From positions 99,501-163,500 of the forward strand of contig NW_020825359.1 of assembly GCF_003286085.1 (NCBI RefSeq): a DNA stretch of 64,000 bases, given 5' to 3'. The position numbers and the translations under genes were made by a program. This document shows, one piece after another, positions 1-12,000 of this stretch. The notes below the pieces were generated by a model. That model was not told the DNA's origin. It was given only the letters and a program-made list of their open reading frames with translations, and did no database searches. The DNA comes from Drosophila persimilis (lineage: Eukaryota > Arthropoda > Insecta > Diptera > Drosophilidae). How positions within the stretch are numbered: the first letter of the stretch is position 1; the number at the start of each line of letters is the position of its first letter.

Positions 1-1811
1 CCTTGCCACGGAGCCATAAAGCCATAAAATATACCGCGTGCTCGCTGTTGGCATCGTCAGAGGATCGAACACAGGTAGCACACCATTCCATACCATGCCA
101 TACCATGCCATTCCCATCCCTCCGATGATGATGATTGAGACGAAGATCCAACACGCACTCGTCTCGTTTCGTCTCGTCTCGTCTGATTCGATTCGATGGT
201 CATGGTCATCCATACCTTGGACGCACTTGTTGATCCATGGCCCGGGTCAAGTTGAATCTGGACATGGTAGGCCATGCCATGCGGTATTTCCGCATCCTGT
301 GGGAAATTCACGCACAGACTGAGCGGCTAAACCGGGGGAAACACATGCCAATGGCCATGGTAGCATCGATCCAGTCCACACATGTCGCGATTTGGTCGTT
401 AGGCGAGGCTACTTAGGCCCTAATTTCGACAATAACAACCTGATTCTATCCAGGAATCAGTGTCGCACAGCTGGATCCAAGTGACGTTCCGTCATGGGAT
501 TTGCCCGAACCAAGTCAGAACTGTCCAAATCGGGCAGGTGTGTGCGTTCATGCAATCGCGATAGATGATATTTAGGTACAGTCTCCCTCTCCCTCTCCCT
601 CTATCAAGTACAGTTGTGCTTGCTCGAAATATATCAATTGATGTGGAAATTGCCATCTTATTCCCCTTCTGTATCCAGCGTCCAGTTCTCCCCCAAAGAG
701 TTTTCATTTAAAGGAAAGTTCCCGTCGAAATTTCGAGTGGAAATTAAAGTGTCATTCCTCGAGCTGCTGCTGCTGGTGCTGCTGCTGCTGCTGGTGCTTT
801 TCTCTGTGGCAAACAAACATCAATTAAGCATCCCTCCCTAACTCAATCCCCGGCCGGCACTTGGCTGTCCTCCGCTTTTTACGATGGCCACTTTACGTGC
901 CCCATCTCCCCATCCCATGTCCTGGAAGCCTTTTTGGGCAAGCTTTAAAGTGGCTTTTTTTTGGGGAGGGCGGGTTGTGTGTGGCAGGAGTGTTCCTTTT
1001 AGTGTCCCTTAAAGCTCCCTATCTGTTTTTAGTTGACTGCCCTGCAGGGCTCTTGCTGTGGTCTATGGAACCATATTTCAAGCTATTTAATAAGAGATAT
1101 GTATGAATGTATGAATCAGCGAGGTTTAAGCATCGGATTCTCTGGAATTTGCGATGTTTTTGAACTGTTTTTCGCAAACCGAAGCCTTTGGCAGAGGCCC
1201 GTGAGTAAGCGGCTTTTGTGACTGCCCCCCAGTCTCCTCCCCACCTGATTTAGGAGTCTTACGACAAACTTTCAACGTGACTGGCGCTGGGCCCGTCCCC
1301 CGCCCGCCCGCTTTGCCCCACCTGTAATCGAAGAAAATCAATAGAATTTCCTTACTTATAATTGTATTTGTGTTATGAGTGTGTTTGTGTGTCTGCCTCA
1401 GTGTTTGAGGCATGTGTGTGTGGGGGGCGGAAGGGGCAGGGGGAGTGGGCCCCCAGAGGACACGTGTCTGGCCGTGTGTTCTTATGAATTATTGAATGGC
1501 TTATGGAGTTTTTCCCCCCTTAATGTTTATTTACATTTGTAATCGGCATTTCAGCCTCCAGTTTCGAGAGAAAACTTTGCCGAGGGCGAAATAAACCCAT
1601 AAATCCAGTCGATAGAGTGCTCTTTTTTTGCAAATCATCAGCGGAGAGTATCCTTCCTAATCAAATATGTGTCAAATATGTGTACAAAAGAAGGCCTGCC
1701 TGTTGAAATGATTTTGGGTACGCATTCGATACCCTCTGGAGTCAAGAACATACATACATCGAATAATTGCACATTTAATCATTTACATAGCACGAAATAT
1801 TGTATATGCTG
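1..1811. other. Non-coding DNA, no gene recognised
   Basis: I see no coding region here. The open frames lack codon structure and splice context. The stretch holds short low-complexity runs (GTCTC repeats near 160-185, a CTG/GCT run near 770-800, a G-rich run near 1425-1450). If the FNDC-like gene to the right starts outside the window, this is part of one of its introns. Confidence 0.6.
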
Positions 1812-1817
1812 TTTATT
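1812..1817 (-). terminator. Poly(A) signal overlapping the stop codon of the 148-aa gene
   Basis: On the minus strand the last codons read CAA TAA AC, so AATAAA spans the stop codon. This would leave a very short 3' UTR. A second, variant signal further downstream cannot be excluded. Confidence 0.4.
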
Positions 1818-2259
1818 GTTTATAAATGTTGTTGAAGGAAACGTTGGCGAAATGCGACAAGCCCAATACCTTTAGTATGAGGTATTTCTTCGATATGAAC
1901 GTATACCCGCTCATTGCCACTTGGGAGATGCTGAAGATACTCAAGATCAGGAGGCCCACGATGAGGAGCAGCTCAAAGAAGCCTGGCTTCCGACTCGGCT
2001 CCTTCCCCATCTCCTCCAGAGTGGACTCCTTCTCAAGTGCAGACTCTCGCTGGGGTCTCACGCCAGTCGCACGGACAGTGGGGACCAGCCGGTGCCTGCG
2101 GAAAGGCGTCAACGATTTCTTTCTGGCAAGGACCGCCTTGATGCCAATGCCATGGCTTAGTTTGAAAACATCCAGCCTAAAGGCCAGGCCATCCAGCGAT
2201 GACTTGCCGATGCACAGCCTGGGGCCATGCTTCTTCGGCAATCGCTTACGAAAATACAT
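1813..2259 (-). CDS. Small single-pass membrane protein, 148 aa, unknown function
   Basis: Not recognised. The ATG at 2259 opens a 148-residue frame ending at TAA 1815-1813. Residues 1-70 are strongly basic (RKR, KK, RRHR clusters), residues 71-90 are acidic and Lys-rich, and residues about 94-114 (FFELLLIVGLLILSIFSISQ) form one transmembrane helix followed by a short tail. With no signal peptide and a basic N-terminus, a cytosolic N-terminus is likely. A typical 65 nt Drosophila intron (donor GTAAGA at 2332, acceptor TTTTAG ending at 2268) separates this exon from an upstream non-coding exon at about 2333-2400; the frame upstream of the splice has a stop, so the ATG in this exon is the natural start. 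The segment is GC-richer than its flanks, which supports coding. The minus-strand AATAAA at 1817-1812 overlaps the stop codon. Confidence 0.6.
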   Translation of the reverse strand: MYFRKRLPKKHGPRLCIGKSSLDGLAFRLDVFKLSHGIGIKAVLARKKSLTPFRRHRLVPTVRATGVRPQRESALEKESTLEEMGKEPSRKPGFFELLLIVGLLILSIFSISQVAMSGYTFISKKYLILKVLGLSHFANVSFNNIYKQ

Positions 2260-2397
2260 AATGGAAGCTAAAAGAGCAAAAACAAAACACACGTTTTAAC
2301 AATATTTTTCACTAGGTATTATAATTTCTTACTGCTGCTGTTCGTACTGCTTCGATTGGAATATTCCTAGATCGGAGTGTGAGTGAATGATTCAAAA

Positions 2398-3227
2398 GAG
2401 CCCACTGGGATCGGGTTTGGCTGTACTATGGAATCAACACGGAGTACCTGACCTTATTTTAAAGATACAGATCTTACAGATATAGTACTTCCTTTGAAGC
2501 TTCCTGCACCTAGTCCCTGAATGGACATATGTCTGGCTCTTTAAAGTACCGAAGAGAGCCCACTGGGATCGGGTTTGGCTGTACTATGAAATCAACACAG
2601 AGTACCTTATCTTAAAGATATAGAACCTACTGATATAGTACTTCCCTTGGTACGTAAAGGTCTGACTCTTTCCTGAAACTAAGTAGTCCCTGAATGGACA
2701 TATGTCTGGCTCTTCAAAGTACCGAAGAGAGCCCACTGGGATCGGGTTTGGCTGTATGAATGCTGTGGCTTAGCCTGAGAAATCAACACGGAGAACGTTA
2801 TCTTAAAGATATAGAACCTACTGATATAGTACTTCCTTTGGTACGTATATGTCTGACTCTTTCCTGAAACTAAGTAGTCCCTGAAAGGACATATGTCTGG
2901 CTCTTTAAAGTACGGAAGAGAACCCACTGGGATCGGGTTTGGCTGTACTATGAAATCAACACGGAGTACCTGACCTTATTTTAAAGATACAGATCTTACA
3001 GATATAGTACTTCCTTTGAAGCTTCCTGCACCTAGTCCCTGAATGGACATATGTCTGGCTCTTTACTATACTATGGCTATACTATGAAATCAACACAGAG
3101 TACCTTATCTTACAGATATAGAACCAACTGATATAGTACTTCCTTTGGTACGTATAGGTCTGACTCTTTCCTGAAACTAAGTAGTCCCTGAATGGACATA
3201 TGTTTGGCTCTTTAAAGTAAAGAAGAG
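2398..3227. repeat. Tandem array of five diverged units, about 150-190 bp each
   Basis: Units start near 2398, 2555, 2730, 2919 and 3066. The first four begin with a shared CCACTGGGATCGGGTTTGGC block. All five carry ATCAACACRGAGTACC-like and CCTGAATGGACATATGT-like blocks and end in TGGCTCTTTAAAGTA. Two subtypes can be told apart: units 1 and 4 carry CTGACCTTATTTTAAAGATACAG, while units 2, 3 and 5 carry TTATCTTAAAGATATAGAAC plus GGTACGTA. The order A-B-B-A-B points to unequal exchange or a higher-order duplication. Unit 3 has an insertion (about 2757-2775) and unit 5 has lost the opening block. No transposase or tRNA-like part is visible. Confidence 0.85.
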
Positions 3228-4849
3228 TATTTTGACCACAAATTCCTTCGAAGGACAGCAGCTAACCGCAGAAGGCCTCCCCAAGGATACATATATGATA
3301 AGTAGTGGGGCGGACAGTTGTCGTAGGAACCCCCCCCCCCCCCTATTAGGGATATCCCTCGCCTATCGCCAACCAATTGAGTGTGACAAATTGCGTAAAA
3401 TGTGTGCGTCCGTTAATTGCTCTGTGAGTTTGCTGCCATTTGGGCCGCTCTTTGTCTGCGTTTGGCTACTGATTGTAGAAATTGCATTCGATGGCTGGCT
3501 GGCTGCTTCTGTGGGTTGTTTGTTTGCCTCTAATGAGCATTTAATGGCAATCAGATATGGGGTTTACCTGCAGCAATGATGATTCCCTTCCGGTTTGCAT
3601 TTTACCCTTTGTCCTGGCTCTCCTATTCTCTCATCCCTCTCGCCCTCGGTGTGTCTTCTAATTTCCTTTTTATTACACTTTTACCATTTCTCTGTTTCTC
3701 TGTTGCATTTTTTTTTGTTGTCTTGTTGCTGCGGCACTTCATTCATAATTTACGGGGAATTTCGCCGGAGTTTGGATTTTTTGTTTCTTTTGCTTGGGTC
3801 TTGTCCCTGTCCTTGTCTGGAATTCCCTCGCCGGCGGGCAGGGCAGGGGAATTGCGCATAATTCGGGCATCATAGGCTTGTTAATTGGTTCGTTGCGGGC
3901 ATAGATTTGCCCTAACACATGCCCCAATTAACCAAATTAGGCAAATAAAGCAGCAGCCGCAGTAAATAGTGTGCCAGGGGGTGTCTCTTAAACTCTGCAA
4001 GGGGGTAGGTCGTTGGGGGGGGTGCTGGGTGTTTGACAGTGCTAAATGGTAACGCTTTGAAGGTCATTCGCCTGGCTGCCTTAATGGCCAATTCTCTTTC
4101 ATGTGCCCTCCCCCTCGCCCCCTCTGGCCAGCTCCATTTGGTGTCTGTGTTAGGGGTTTATTTGGAGATAATTTGTCTGTTCTGTGTGTGTGTGTGTGTG
4201 TGGGTCTCACCTGTGTGAGGGGGTGGGTCGCACTGCGGCTTGTGTCCTCCCATATTCGAGTGGGCTTTGGCTTGGTTGCGCCCTTCTACGGAAAACTTGT
4301 AATGCATTAAATAACTACGAAAAGTTTTGGTCCTTGATGCGTTAACTTCTTGAAAGTCAGCCCACCCCCCTGCATATGTTTTCTGTGCGAGAAGTGCATT
4401 CGAAGCACTTAAGTAAAACTTCTAAGCTGCCACTCAGGGCCCCAGCCCAGAGGAAGCCCTGAGGAAATACTACACTGAATACTCGTACGAGGGATAAGCC
4501 AGTTATATGATGCTTGGAGTGCTCTAAGATTGCACAAGAGATGGCGGGGCATGGTCAGCAGTTTCAAGTGACACAACTTGAAATAACACTCGTATACGTA
4601 TCCACCACTTGGCCATCAAATCAGTCTGTTGTCAGAGCGTGTTTATGGCTATTTCACAGTTGGATTTGCATTCTACATACTCGAACATCTGGCAGCGTAT
4701 TCCCGAGAGTGACACATCCCACCCAAAGCCACAGGCCACAGGCCACCGGCCACAAGCCACCCACCCATACATATCCATAGTATATCCTGTTGCCAAGTCA
4801 ACAGTTTTCGCAAAACCCAAGTCTGAAGTTTGTTCTTCGTCGATTGCAG
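3228..4849. other. Intron-like non-coding DNA
   Basis: Contains a C homopolymer (about 3330-3342), a GT dinucleotide run (about 4184-4202) and a CACAGGCCAC-type run (about 4728-4760). It ends in a usable acceptor: a pyrimidine-rich stretch followed by TTGCAG at 4844-4849. No coding exon seen. Confidence 0.5.
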
Positions 4850-7770
4850 CTGTCAGGCTGGCGGCCTGCGCCGAGGAGGTCACCACTTCAGGCAGCCTCT
4901 CGGAAGGTGAGTTCCCATCCGAGTTCCACTTGGACGATAATCAAACCTTCATCCACGCAGAATGGGGCTCCGGCTGGCGGGGCACCAATTTCCTGGTCGA
5001 AGTGGAACAGACGGCAGCCTCCCTTCCGTCGGGCACAGTGTCGGGAGGAGGAGCCAGCGCCAGCGGCAGTGGCAGCGGCAGCGGCAGCGGCAGCAGTTCC
5101 GGCAACGTTGAGGACTACCTGGGCAGCCAGGAAGAGGATGGCGGATTCACAACCGGCACCACACCGGGAGCCTCCAACGGCACCACCGTGGAGACGGGTA
5201 AGTCCACCACCAAATCTTATTCTATTCCGAGAGATATATTCCATTCCCCCTGGGACGCCTATAAGTAGAGGGTCTCTCGGTAACGATAGAAAGTGGAACG
5301 AGCATCCTAGTACGGGGATTTCCCATAGATTGATTTCCCTCTTGACATCAAAGACTTTTCCACACACTGTTCCACACCTGGACGAAGCCGTAAAGAAAAT
5401 CCCCCTTGTCGGGTTTGGCCTTTCGCGGGGAGGGGATTTACTGTGAGTGCTTAAAGTCGCCGCCGATTCCAGTCCGCAATCCGTTGCTTATCGGAGAGAT
5501 TTCGCTGCAAGGATAATTGAATTTCGAGCCTGACTCTTGAGTTGTTTATGCAATGTACGTGCGACCATAAATACTACAAACAAATAAATACGAAAGTCGA
5601 CAGGAGACAGGAGTCGGCAGACGGGAGACAGGGAGACAGGGACACACGGGACAGCGTGGAAAACATAGATGGGGGGAAATTGTGCACCCACTTGTAAAAG
5701 AATTTTCTTACCTTTTGATATGTCGGATCAATACTATGTACATATATTCCTCTCGAATCCAGGACCCAAGATCATTGTGCGCACCGAGGAAGTACTGATT
5801 GTGGGCCTCGTGCTGGTCCTTTGGGTGGGGGCCATCATGCTGTTTTTCAATCGCTGGGGCAAAATCCGAATGCTGGAGCCGTACCAGCCCAAGTTCCAGC
5901 AGCAGCACCGCAGCTCCTGTCCTCTGGTCGATCTGGATGCAGTGCAGACGCATCAGGTGAGCATATCCCATATCCCATAGCCCATATGTACATATGTAAA
6001 TCCGAGTATATTCTCTTTCTCGTTACTCTTTACTCTCTTTACCAGCGCACATCCGTCTCGCGTATGTCGATGGGCATGGTGCATAATCTGAATATGCCGA
6101 CGTGTCAATTTGCGGCCTATAATCCCAACATGTATGCCAAGGGTATGTACCATGCCAACATCATCTGCTTCCTGTCTTCCTGGTCTCGTCCCTGTGCCCT
6201 CTCGTTATTTCCTTGCTGTTTTTAAACCCTGCCTGAGTGCCGAATGCAATTAAAATCGAACAACACATCCATCGAGTATAGTATCCTCCTCGAATTCTCT
6301 GAGTGGACCGCCAGAGGCCCAACGGCACAGTGGGACAAAAGCCATAGGGATAGGGAAATCGATTCCCAGAGAGAGCCAATGCTACATTGAGGAATATTTA
6401 TTTATCGGAGGACTTTAGAAGATATAGGACCTTAGAGTTATATTCATGGGACAGCACTTGTGTTTTCAGAAGCGTGATATAGTTCGTCCCTTTGTAAATT
6501 ATTCGGAATGAAATGGAACCGATGGATATGCCGCGTCATGCACACGACTCGTGCACATGTATGTTGTTCTCGTATTGTGCGTGTCGAGTGGAGTATCCAA
6601 GAAATGTATCTGGTTTCTGATACACTTTCGCTGTCCGTTTGCGAAAGATACGCCTAAATCTTCTGTAATATGCTCGAGATCCTCTTCAAAAGTCAGTTGT
6701 TCAGAGAATTCGCTGTTCAGAAGCAGCACCCATTAGGCACACACTTGATGCCCTGGCGCTCAGGCAAGTCATTGCAGAAGAGCAGATTACAAATTTACTG
6801 TAAATCGGAATACTTATGCGTAATGCCCGCTGTAGTGTTAGCGTTTGTTAATGCCAACAGACGCCCCACACATCCCGCGTCCCGCGTCCCGCTTCCTGGT
6901 GCTGGTGCTGGCTTTTTTAATGAGTTGCCAGACAATTAAGTTGCCCGCTGAGCGGAGGCAGCAAATACAATTTTAATGCCACTGCTCTGATGCTCAGATG
7001 CTCAGATGCTCTCGGGCTCTGCCCTCCATCTCGGATGCTGCGCAATTAAATCCCATGGAAACGCATGGAAGACACGAACAGGAAGACCAGGGCAAGGGAG
7101 TATGGGGAATGCGGGGAAGAACACACATAAAACATGCAAAGGAGCATGATAAAAATGATGTGGGGATGTGGCACCCCCCACCCGGAAAGAAGTCTATTAA
7201 GTTGGTGGAGCTTGAGCTTGAGCTTGAGCTTGAGGGGCTTCCCCAATCTCAGAGTGCCCCAAAGAGCAGGGCACGTGACTCGAACGTGAGTCACGCAAAG
7301 GCCACTCCCACTCATGCCACTCAAATGAGGCCTACACAAATTTGGTGCAGACTTGATCCCATTCAAAGGGTTTTTGGGAATATTTCAGCTAGATATATGT
7401 CCATAAGATACGTTTGATTTGCAAATTACGGATTACTCTCGGCGGAGAAGAATTATCGTGTCACGTGCCCCTCCCTGTGGCAGCGTTGACATTCACGCTC
7501 GCTTGATTGTTATGGGGGCCAGGGCCGCCCCCTTTTAACCATTTTCAGGAACATCCCACAAAGTTGCCGCCCTCAATGGAGATTGTGTCTAACCATTTTC
7601 CCGTTTCAGGCTACGTCTCGCATGTGTCGAACGCGTCACGGCCTCGCCAGAACTCCGTGTTCGTGGGTGCCAGCACCAGTCACTACCTGATGCCGCGGGC
7701 TCCCCGCAAGACGCGCTCGGCCATGGATCTGCACTCCATGGTGCTGGACGAGAGTGCCGAACAGGTGTAG
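4850..7770 (+). CDS. Single-pass membrane protein with FNDC4/FNDC5-like transmembrane region (3' part, four exons)
   Basis: Exons 4850-5197, 5763-5956, 6046-6142 and 7610-7770 (TAG) join in one frame. Donors are GTAAGT, GTGAGC and GTATGT; acceptors end TCCAG, ACCAG and TTCAG. The first exon starts one base into a codon, so the 5' end, including the start codon, lies further left and probably outside the window. Its start (VRLAACAEEVTTSG) has the look of the last strand of a fibronectin type III domain, which would be an ectodomain. A Ser/Gly linker follows, then the segment RTEEVLIVGLVLVLWVGAIM, then FFNRWGKIRMLEP. The order and residues (RTxEVLI, W-x-G-x-I-x-LF, a basic stop-transfer, EP) resemble the FNDC4/FNDC5 membrane segment. 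The cytoplasmic tail of about 130 aa is Ser/Arg/Met-rich and ends DESAEQV. Family placement is by eye; a different FN3 receptor remains possible. Confidence 0.7.
6499..6712 (-). CDS. Possible terminal coding exon of a small minus-strand gene
   Basis: An acceptor (TTCTGAACAG, ending at 6713) opens a 70-codon frame to TAA at 6501-6499. The composition is natural (EQLTFEEDLEHITEDLGVSF, then polar residues), and a minus-strand AATAAA at 6402-6397 lies about 100 nt past the stop. No ATG-containing first exon was found between this exon and 7600; one open stretch ending at a GTAAAT donor near 6799 has the right phase but no start codon. It lies antisense in the third intron of the FNDC-like gene. 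Function unknown. Confidence 0.3.
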
Positions 7771-9008
7771 GTGTCCCTGGCCCAGGATGCAGCAGCAGCA
7801 GGAGCAGGAGCAGGAGCAGCATCTGTATGTGTACGTGTGCAAGTGCTAAGAGGAGGGGACAAAGTGTTTTATTTGTTTTAGAAGTGAAAGAAACGCTGCC
7901 CAATGCTTTCAACCATTTACACTTAATGCCTATCTCTATTCCCCCCCAGCGTCTGTCTGTCTGTCTGTCTGTCTGTCAATGTTTGTGGGAAGGATAAGTG
8001 CTTAATCCTTTCATCGGTTCATCTGTGCCGGCACAGAATCCATTCACGTCAATTTTAGTTAAAACTGACTTCTGTGACCCAGAAATGACCCAGCAAGAAG
8101 AAGTACCATCTATAGTAGAGCACTCGTATTATTAGCTTTATCCAGTGTTAATCTCGAACGTAGTCTATGCTAATCCCCCGTTTCTCTTCTACTTCTACGT
8201 CTACTTCTATAACTTAGCGTGTTTTACTCGTACTCGTACTCGTACCGAACTTCTGCCACATGTATTGGATACCAGAATAGATACAACATATACTTAGTGA
8301 AATACGAATGAAAATATTTCATATACATATACAATATTGTGTCGTTAACATCTTGAAAAACTGTTTAGTTTGTAAGCGTAAAGCTCAAAATGGATCAGAA
8401 AACTCTCTAAAACCTGGACCAGAACCTGGAACAACTTAACTTTCCGATCATTTGGTTTTTTTTTTTTGGCTGCCGCAGAACACTTACTCGAATGATCAAA
8501 ACTAACTTTACTAACTGTCTACACTACTCGTAAGTTGTAAGTATTTGAAGACCAAGAGCAGATTGAAGCTGCACGTAGAAAGGAGAGATATGATAAAGTT
8601 GGGCAGAAGAAAAACTAACTAACGAAAGCTTTAAATTCCTTTGGGACCTCTACCGGAACGGGGCCGGGGTCTACCAGAAACCAAAAAACCCATCCAGAAA
8701 AAACCGAATATTGTATTCTAAGTTTAAGGTAAATAACTCTCAACCAAATGTCTAGTGCAAAATATGTGGAACAATGTAAACTAAACTAAAACTAAACTAA
8801 AGCCTATCCGAAAACCAAACTCAAACTCGAACTAATGAACCACAAAAACCGACACAGATACAGAACAGTTTTGAAGGGATACCACTAAAGTATTCCCCGA
8901 AAAAATGGTCCAACTTGTTTACAATATTTACAAGAGCCTCAACAAATAACGTTATATACACATGTGTACTATATCAAATGCTAAATCTATATATATACAT
9001 ACAATAAA
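7771..9008 (+). other. 3' UTR of the FNDC-like gene
   Basis: After the TAG at 7768-7770 the sequence becomes AT-rich and non-coding, with TCTG and ACTCGT short repeats (7960-7975, 8224-8246). The first clear poly(A) signal, AATAAA, is at 9003-9008. Further AATAAA motifs occur near 9480 and 9514, so longer ends are possible. Confidence 0.5.
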
Positions 9009-12000
9009 TAATTATATACGTATACATATATAGAGTGGAAAAAGCCACAAACAAAACCAAAAAATCCCAAAAAAAAAATACAATTATATACAATACATTT
9101 TGAAAAATTCAATTAAAACAATTATATTTGAAGCGATGAGTGGTTTTGCTCTTTTCTTTTTGAGCGGCGGGACTGCACTCGTTAGTTCTTTCTCAGATTA
9201 CGAGTAGTCGTGATTGAGTATTCGTTACTCTTTAATCGTTATTATTTATTCGTTATTCTTTATGATACTTCAAGTTTATGGTTGAGAAATTGGCCTAAAG
9301 TGGAGAGTAATCTTTTAAATCGTTTTAAGATTCCAATTGGCAACTTTTATATGTATGTAGCTGCACGCTCTGACAGCCCTCGGGATCTAATAGATGTTTT
9401 TACTGGTTAACGGACCGGCTGGTACTTGACTGGGAGGGCATAAAAATCTTTCAATTGATGTGTTTGTGTGTAAATGTGTAATAAAATATATGCAGCCATT
9501 TGGTTTCGATTCTTAATAAATCCAATTGGAGCGGCTACACCCCATGCTGGGGCACATTAACGAGCCGCATTTCTCTGGATGTTCTCCGGACGCTGAAGCA
9601 AGGGATCCATAAACATTTTTGAAAAAATGGCGAGAAAACGACGCGTAAATTGCTGACAAAGGAGAAGAGTGAAGAGGTCAATAAATGAAGTACATTCGAT
9701 GTTCCGTCCGGGCATCGGCCGGGTTCAAGTGCAGGGAATTTATGACATTGCAACAGTAGTACTGGCGCTTATGGCAGGGCCAGAGCCTGACCTTGTCGAT
9801 GTTGCCGGGGGCCACAAATCAAACGAAGGTCGTGACGACGCCCAACCGCCATGGCCCCATGCTCCATCCTCCATCCTCCCCATTCTGCTGACACTTGCAA
9901 CTTGAGGTGGCAGTGGCAGTGGCAGCCAAGTGTTTCTGCGACAAGCTGGAGGCGGGCGAAAGACGCACATCTCTCTGTTGGCAGACATGACTTCCTCTGG
10001 CTATGCGAGTACTTATATATCTCCGGAACTGTCCAATCATTGAATGAAATTAAGCCAGTTTTCCATGGAAAATCCCCCCTCTGTTCAGTGGAGTTTCTGG
10101 CTGCTTCCTCCAGTGCTCTTGCCAGCAATTTTGAACATTCTCCCAGGGCTTTATCATACGAATTTGTCCCAACAAAATGCTGAACAATAAGCCAAGCAAT
10201 ATGCATAGCTATGTAAATTAATTTTAGACCCAGGCACAGGATCCAGCCTGTAGTATATGGCCGCCATGCCATTCAAATCTCTGCACAATGCCACAAATTG
10301 TGAGGAGGCACACACACGCATGTAATGGGCCAAACCCCAACCCCCTCCGGTTCATGGAGGTTGTCAAAGATTGATTGACATGACAGCCTGGACTGCCGGC
10401 GTGGAATCTCCATGAAAATGGGGGACGGGACCGGGTCCGGGACCCCCTTCCGCCACTTGAGTGTCTAATCAAAAATGCTTAGTATTATGTTTTTCGGGGC
10501 GCAGGATGGGGCCAACGATTTATGGACGCGTGGGTCAGGGGCAGAACTTAATTGCCTTCTCACATTCTGTGCTGTGGCAAATGGACGGAGCCCATTGGAG
10601 TGGAGTCAATCACAAAGATATAGTCTCGGTTTTTCTCAGATTTTCAATTTACTTTTTGACACTCTCTACCAGTCGCTCTCTCCGTCTCTCCGTGTCTCCG
10701 TCTTAGCGTTATCTTTGATTTGTCCACCGAGAGACATTCAAATGAAAATTTTGCTTAGTTTCAACACAGACGAGGCCCCCCACCCGCACGTACACACAAG
10801 CTGCACGAAGAACAAACGCCGGAAGCCTTCAGTCTTACTCCATCGTACGGTCCTGTTCAAACGGCTCCTCCTCCCCCTCCGCCTTCTCTGGACTGCTCCC
10901 ATGACAAAAAGATATGCTTGATTTGAGGTCCGACGGCTTTAATACCCTGCCAGGTCCTTTGCATGCAGCTAGTTTTGATTTCTACTATATATTTTGTATA
11001 TATATAAAATACTTGGGTGGTAGGGCCCACGTTTCCCTGAGGCGCACATTGTGGTTTTTTTTAATCTGATCAAAATCATAATGCCCTCTGCCAGGGTATT
11101 CGAAGTAACTGCGCACTTACAATGCCTTTTCCCCCTCGCGTACGACCCTGAACTGCTGTGGCCACATCAAATGTTCAGTGCACCACTGCCCCATTTCTCC
11201 CCATGCCTTCCCGCCTCGCTCTCCCTCTGGCTGAGCCCACATGAGCGATCACTTTAATAGCTGCAGCTTTATTTTTAACGTATCTTATTACTACTGCGAG
11301 AATTTCCCGTTGCCGGACATAATCATACTCCTGTTCGGATGTGTAAATCGGAATTTTTTAATGGCCAACAAGAAATTTTCTTTTTGAGATTTGCGCAGAG
11401 AATATAAATGGAATGTCCAGCTGATGGATGGGAGTCCATTCCGGTGGCTCTTTCGCCGCTTTCCAGTCGGACTGCATGAGTGATGGACTGGCATGGAGAG
11501 CGAGGGGAAAACGAGCATGTGTGCATATATTTCAAGTGCAAAGAAACATGATATTTGATTACCAAAACAGGAGAGCTTCTGTCCAGCTCCCGCACAGAAT
11601 GGCTAAACATGGCTGCTTCCGGGCCAGGCAGTGCAGTAAATCGTCTACAATAGCATGGAAGCAAACCAGGAACTGGGATGCTGAACACCCCTTCCGTACA
11701 CCCAACAAACATTTTCAACGGTCGTTAGACGTTAGACAGCGCCTGTCGGCTAATTATGCTGTGACTGCTCATCGACTGACCTTGCTGACCAGCCACCCAC
11801 CCTCCTGCCGCAGACAATGTGTGTCTTTTCTCACCATCTCCATCTTGGACGCGTTTATTTCTTAGACCCATGCTTGGGTCCTCCTGCCACTTGTGTCGTC
11901 CGTCGTGCGGTGACAAATGCAATAAAGACCCAAAAGGAGAAGCTTTTGTTGATGAAGTTGGCCCAGTGAACAGCGTAGAATGGGGAATGGGGAATGGAGA

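Noticed and set aside
9769..10272. 167-codon minus frame in the intergenic region
   Set aside because: The first 80 residues look protein-like, but the DNA is typical AT/TG-rich spacer, the C-terminal half is low-complexity complement, and there is no poly(A) signal or splice support.
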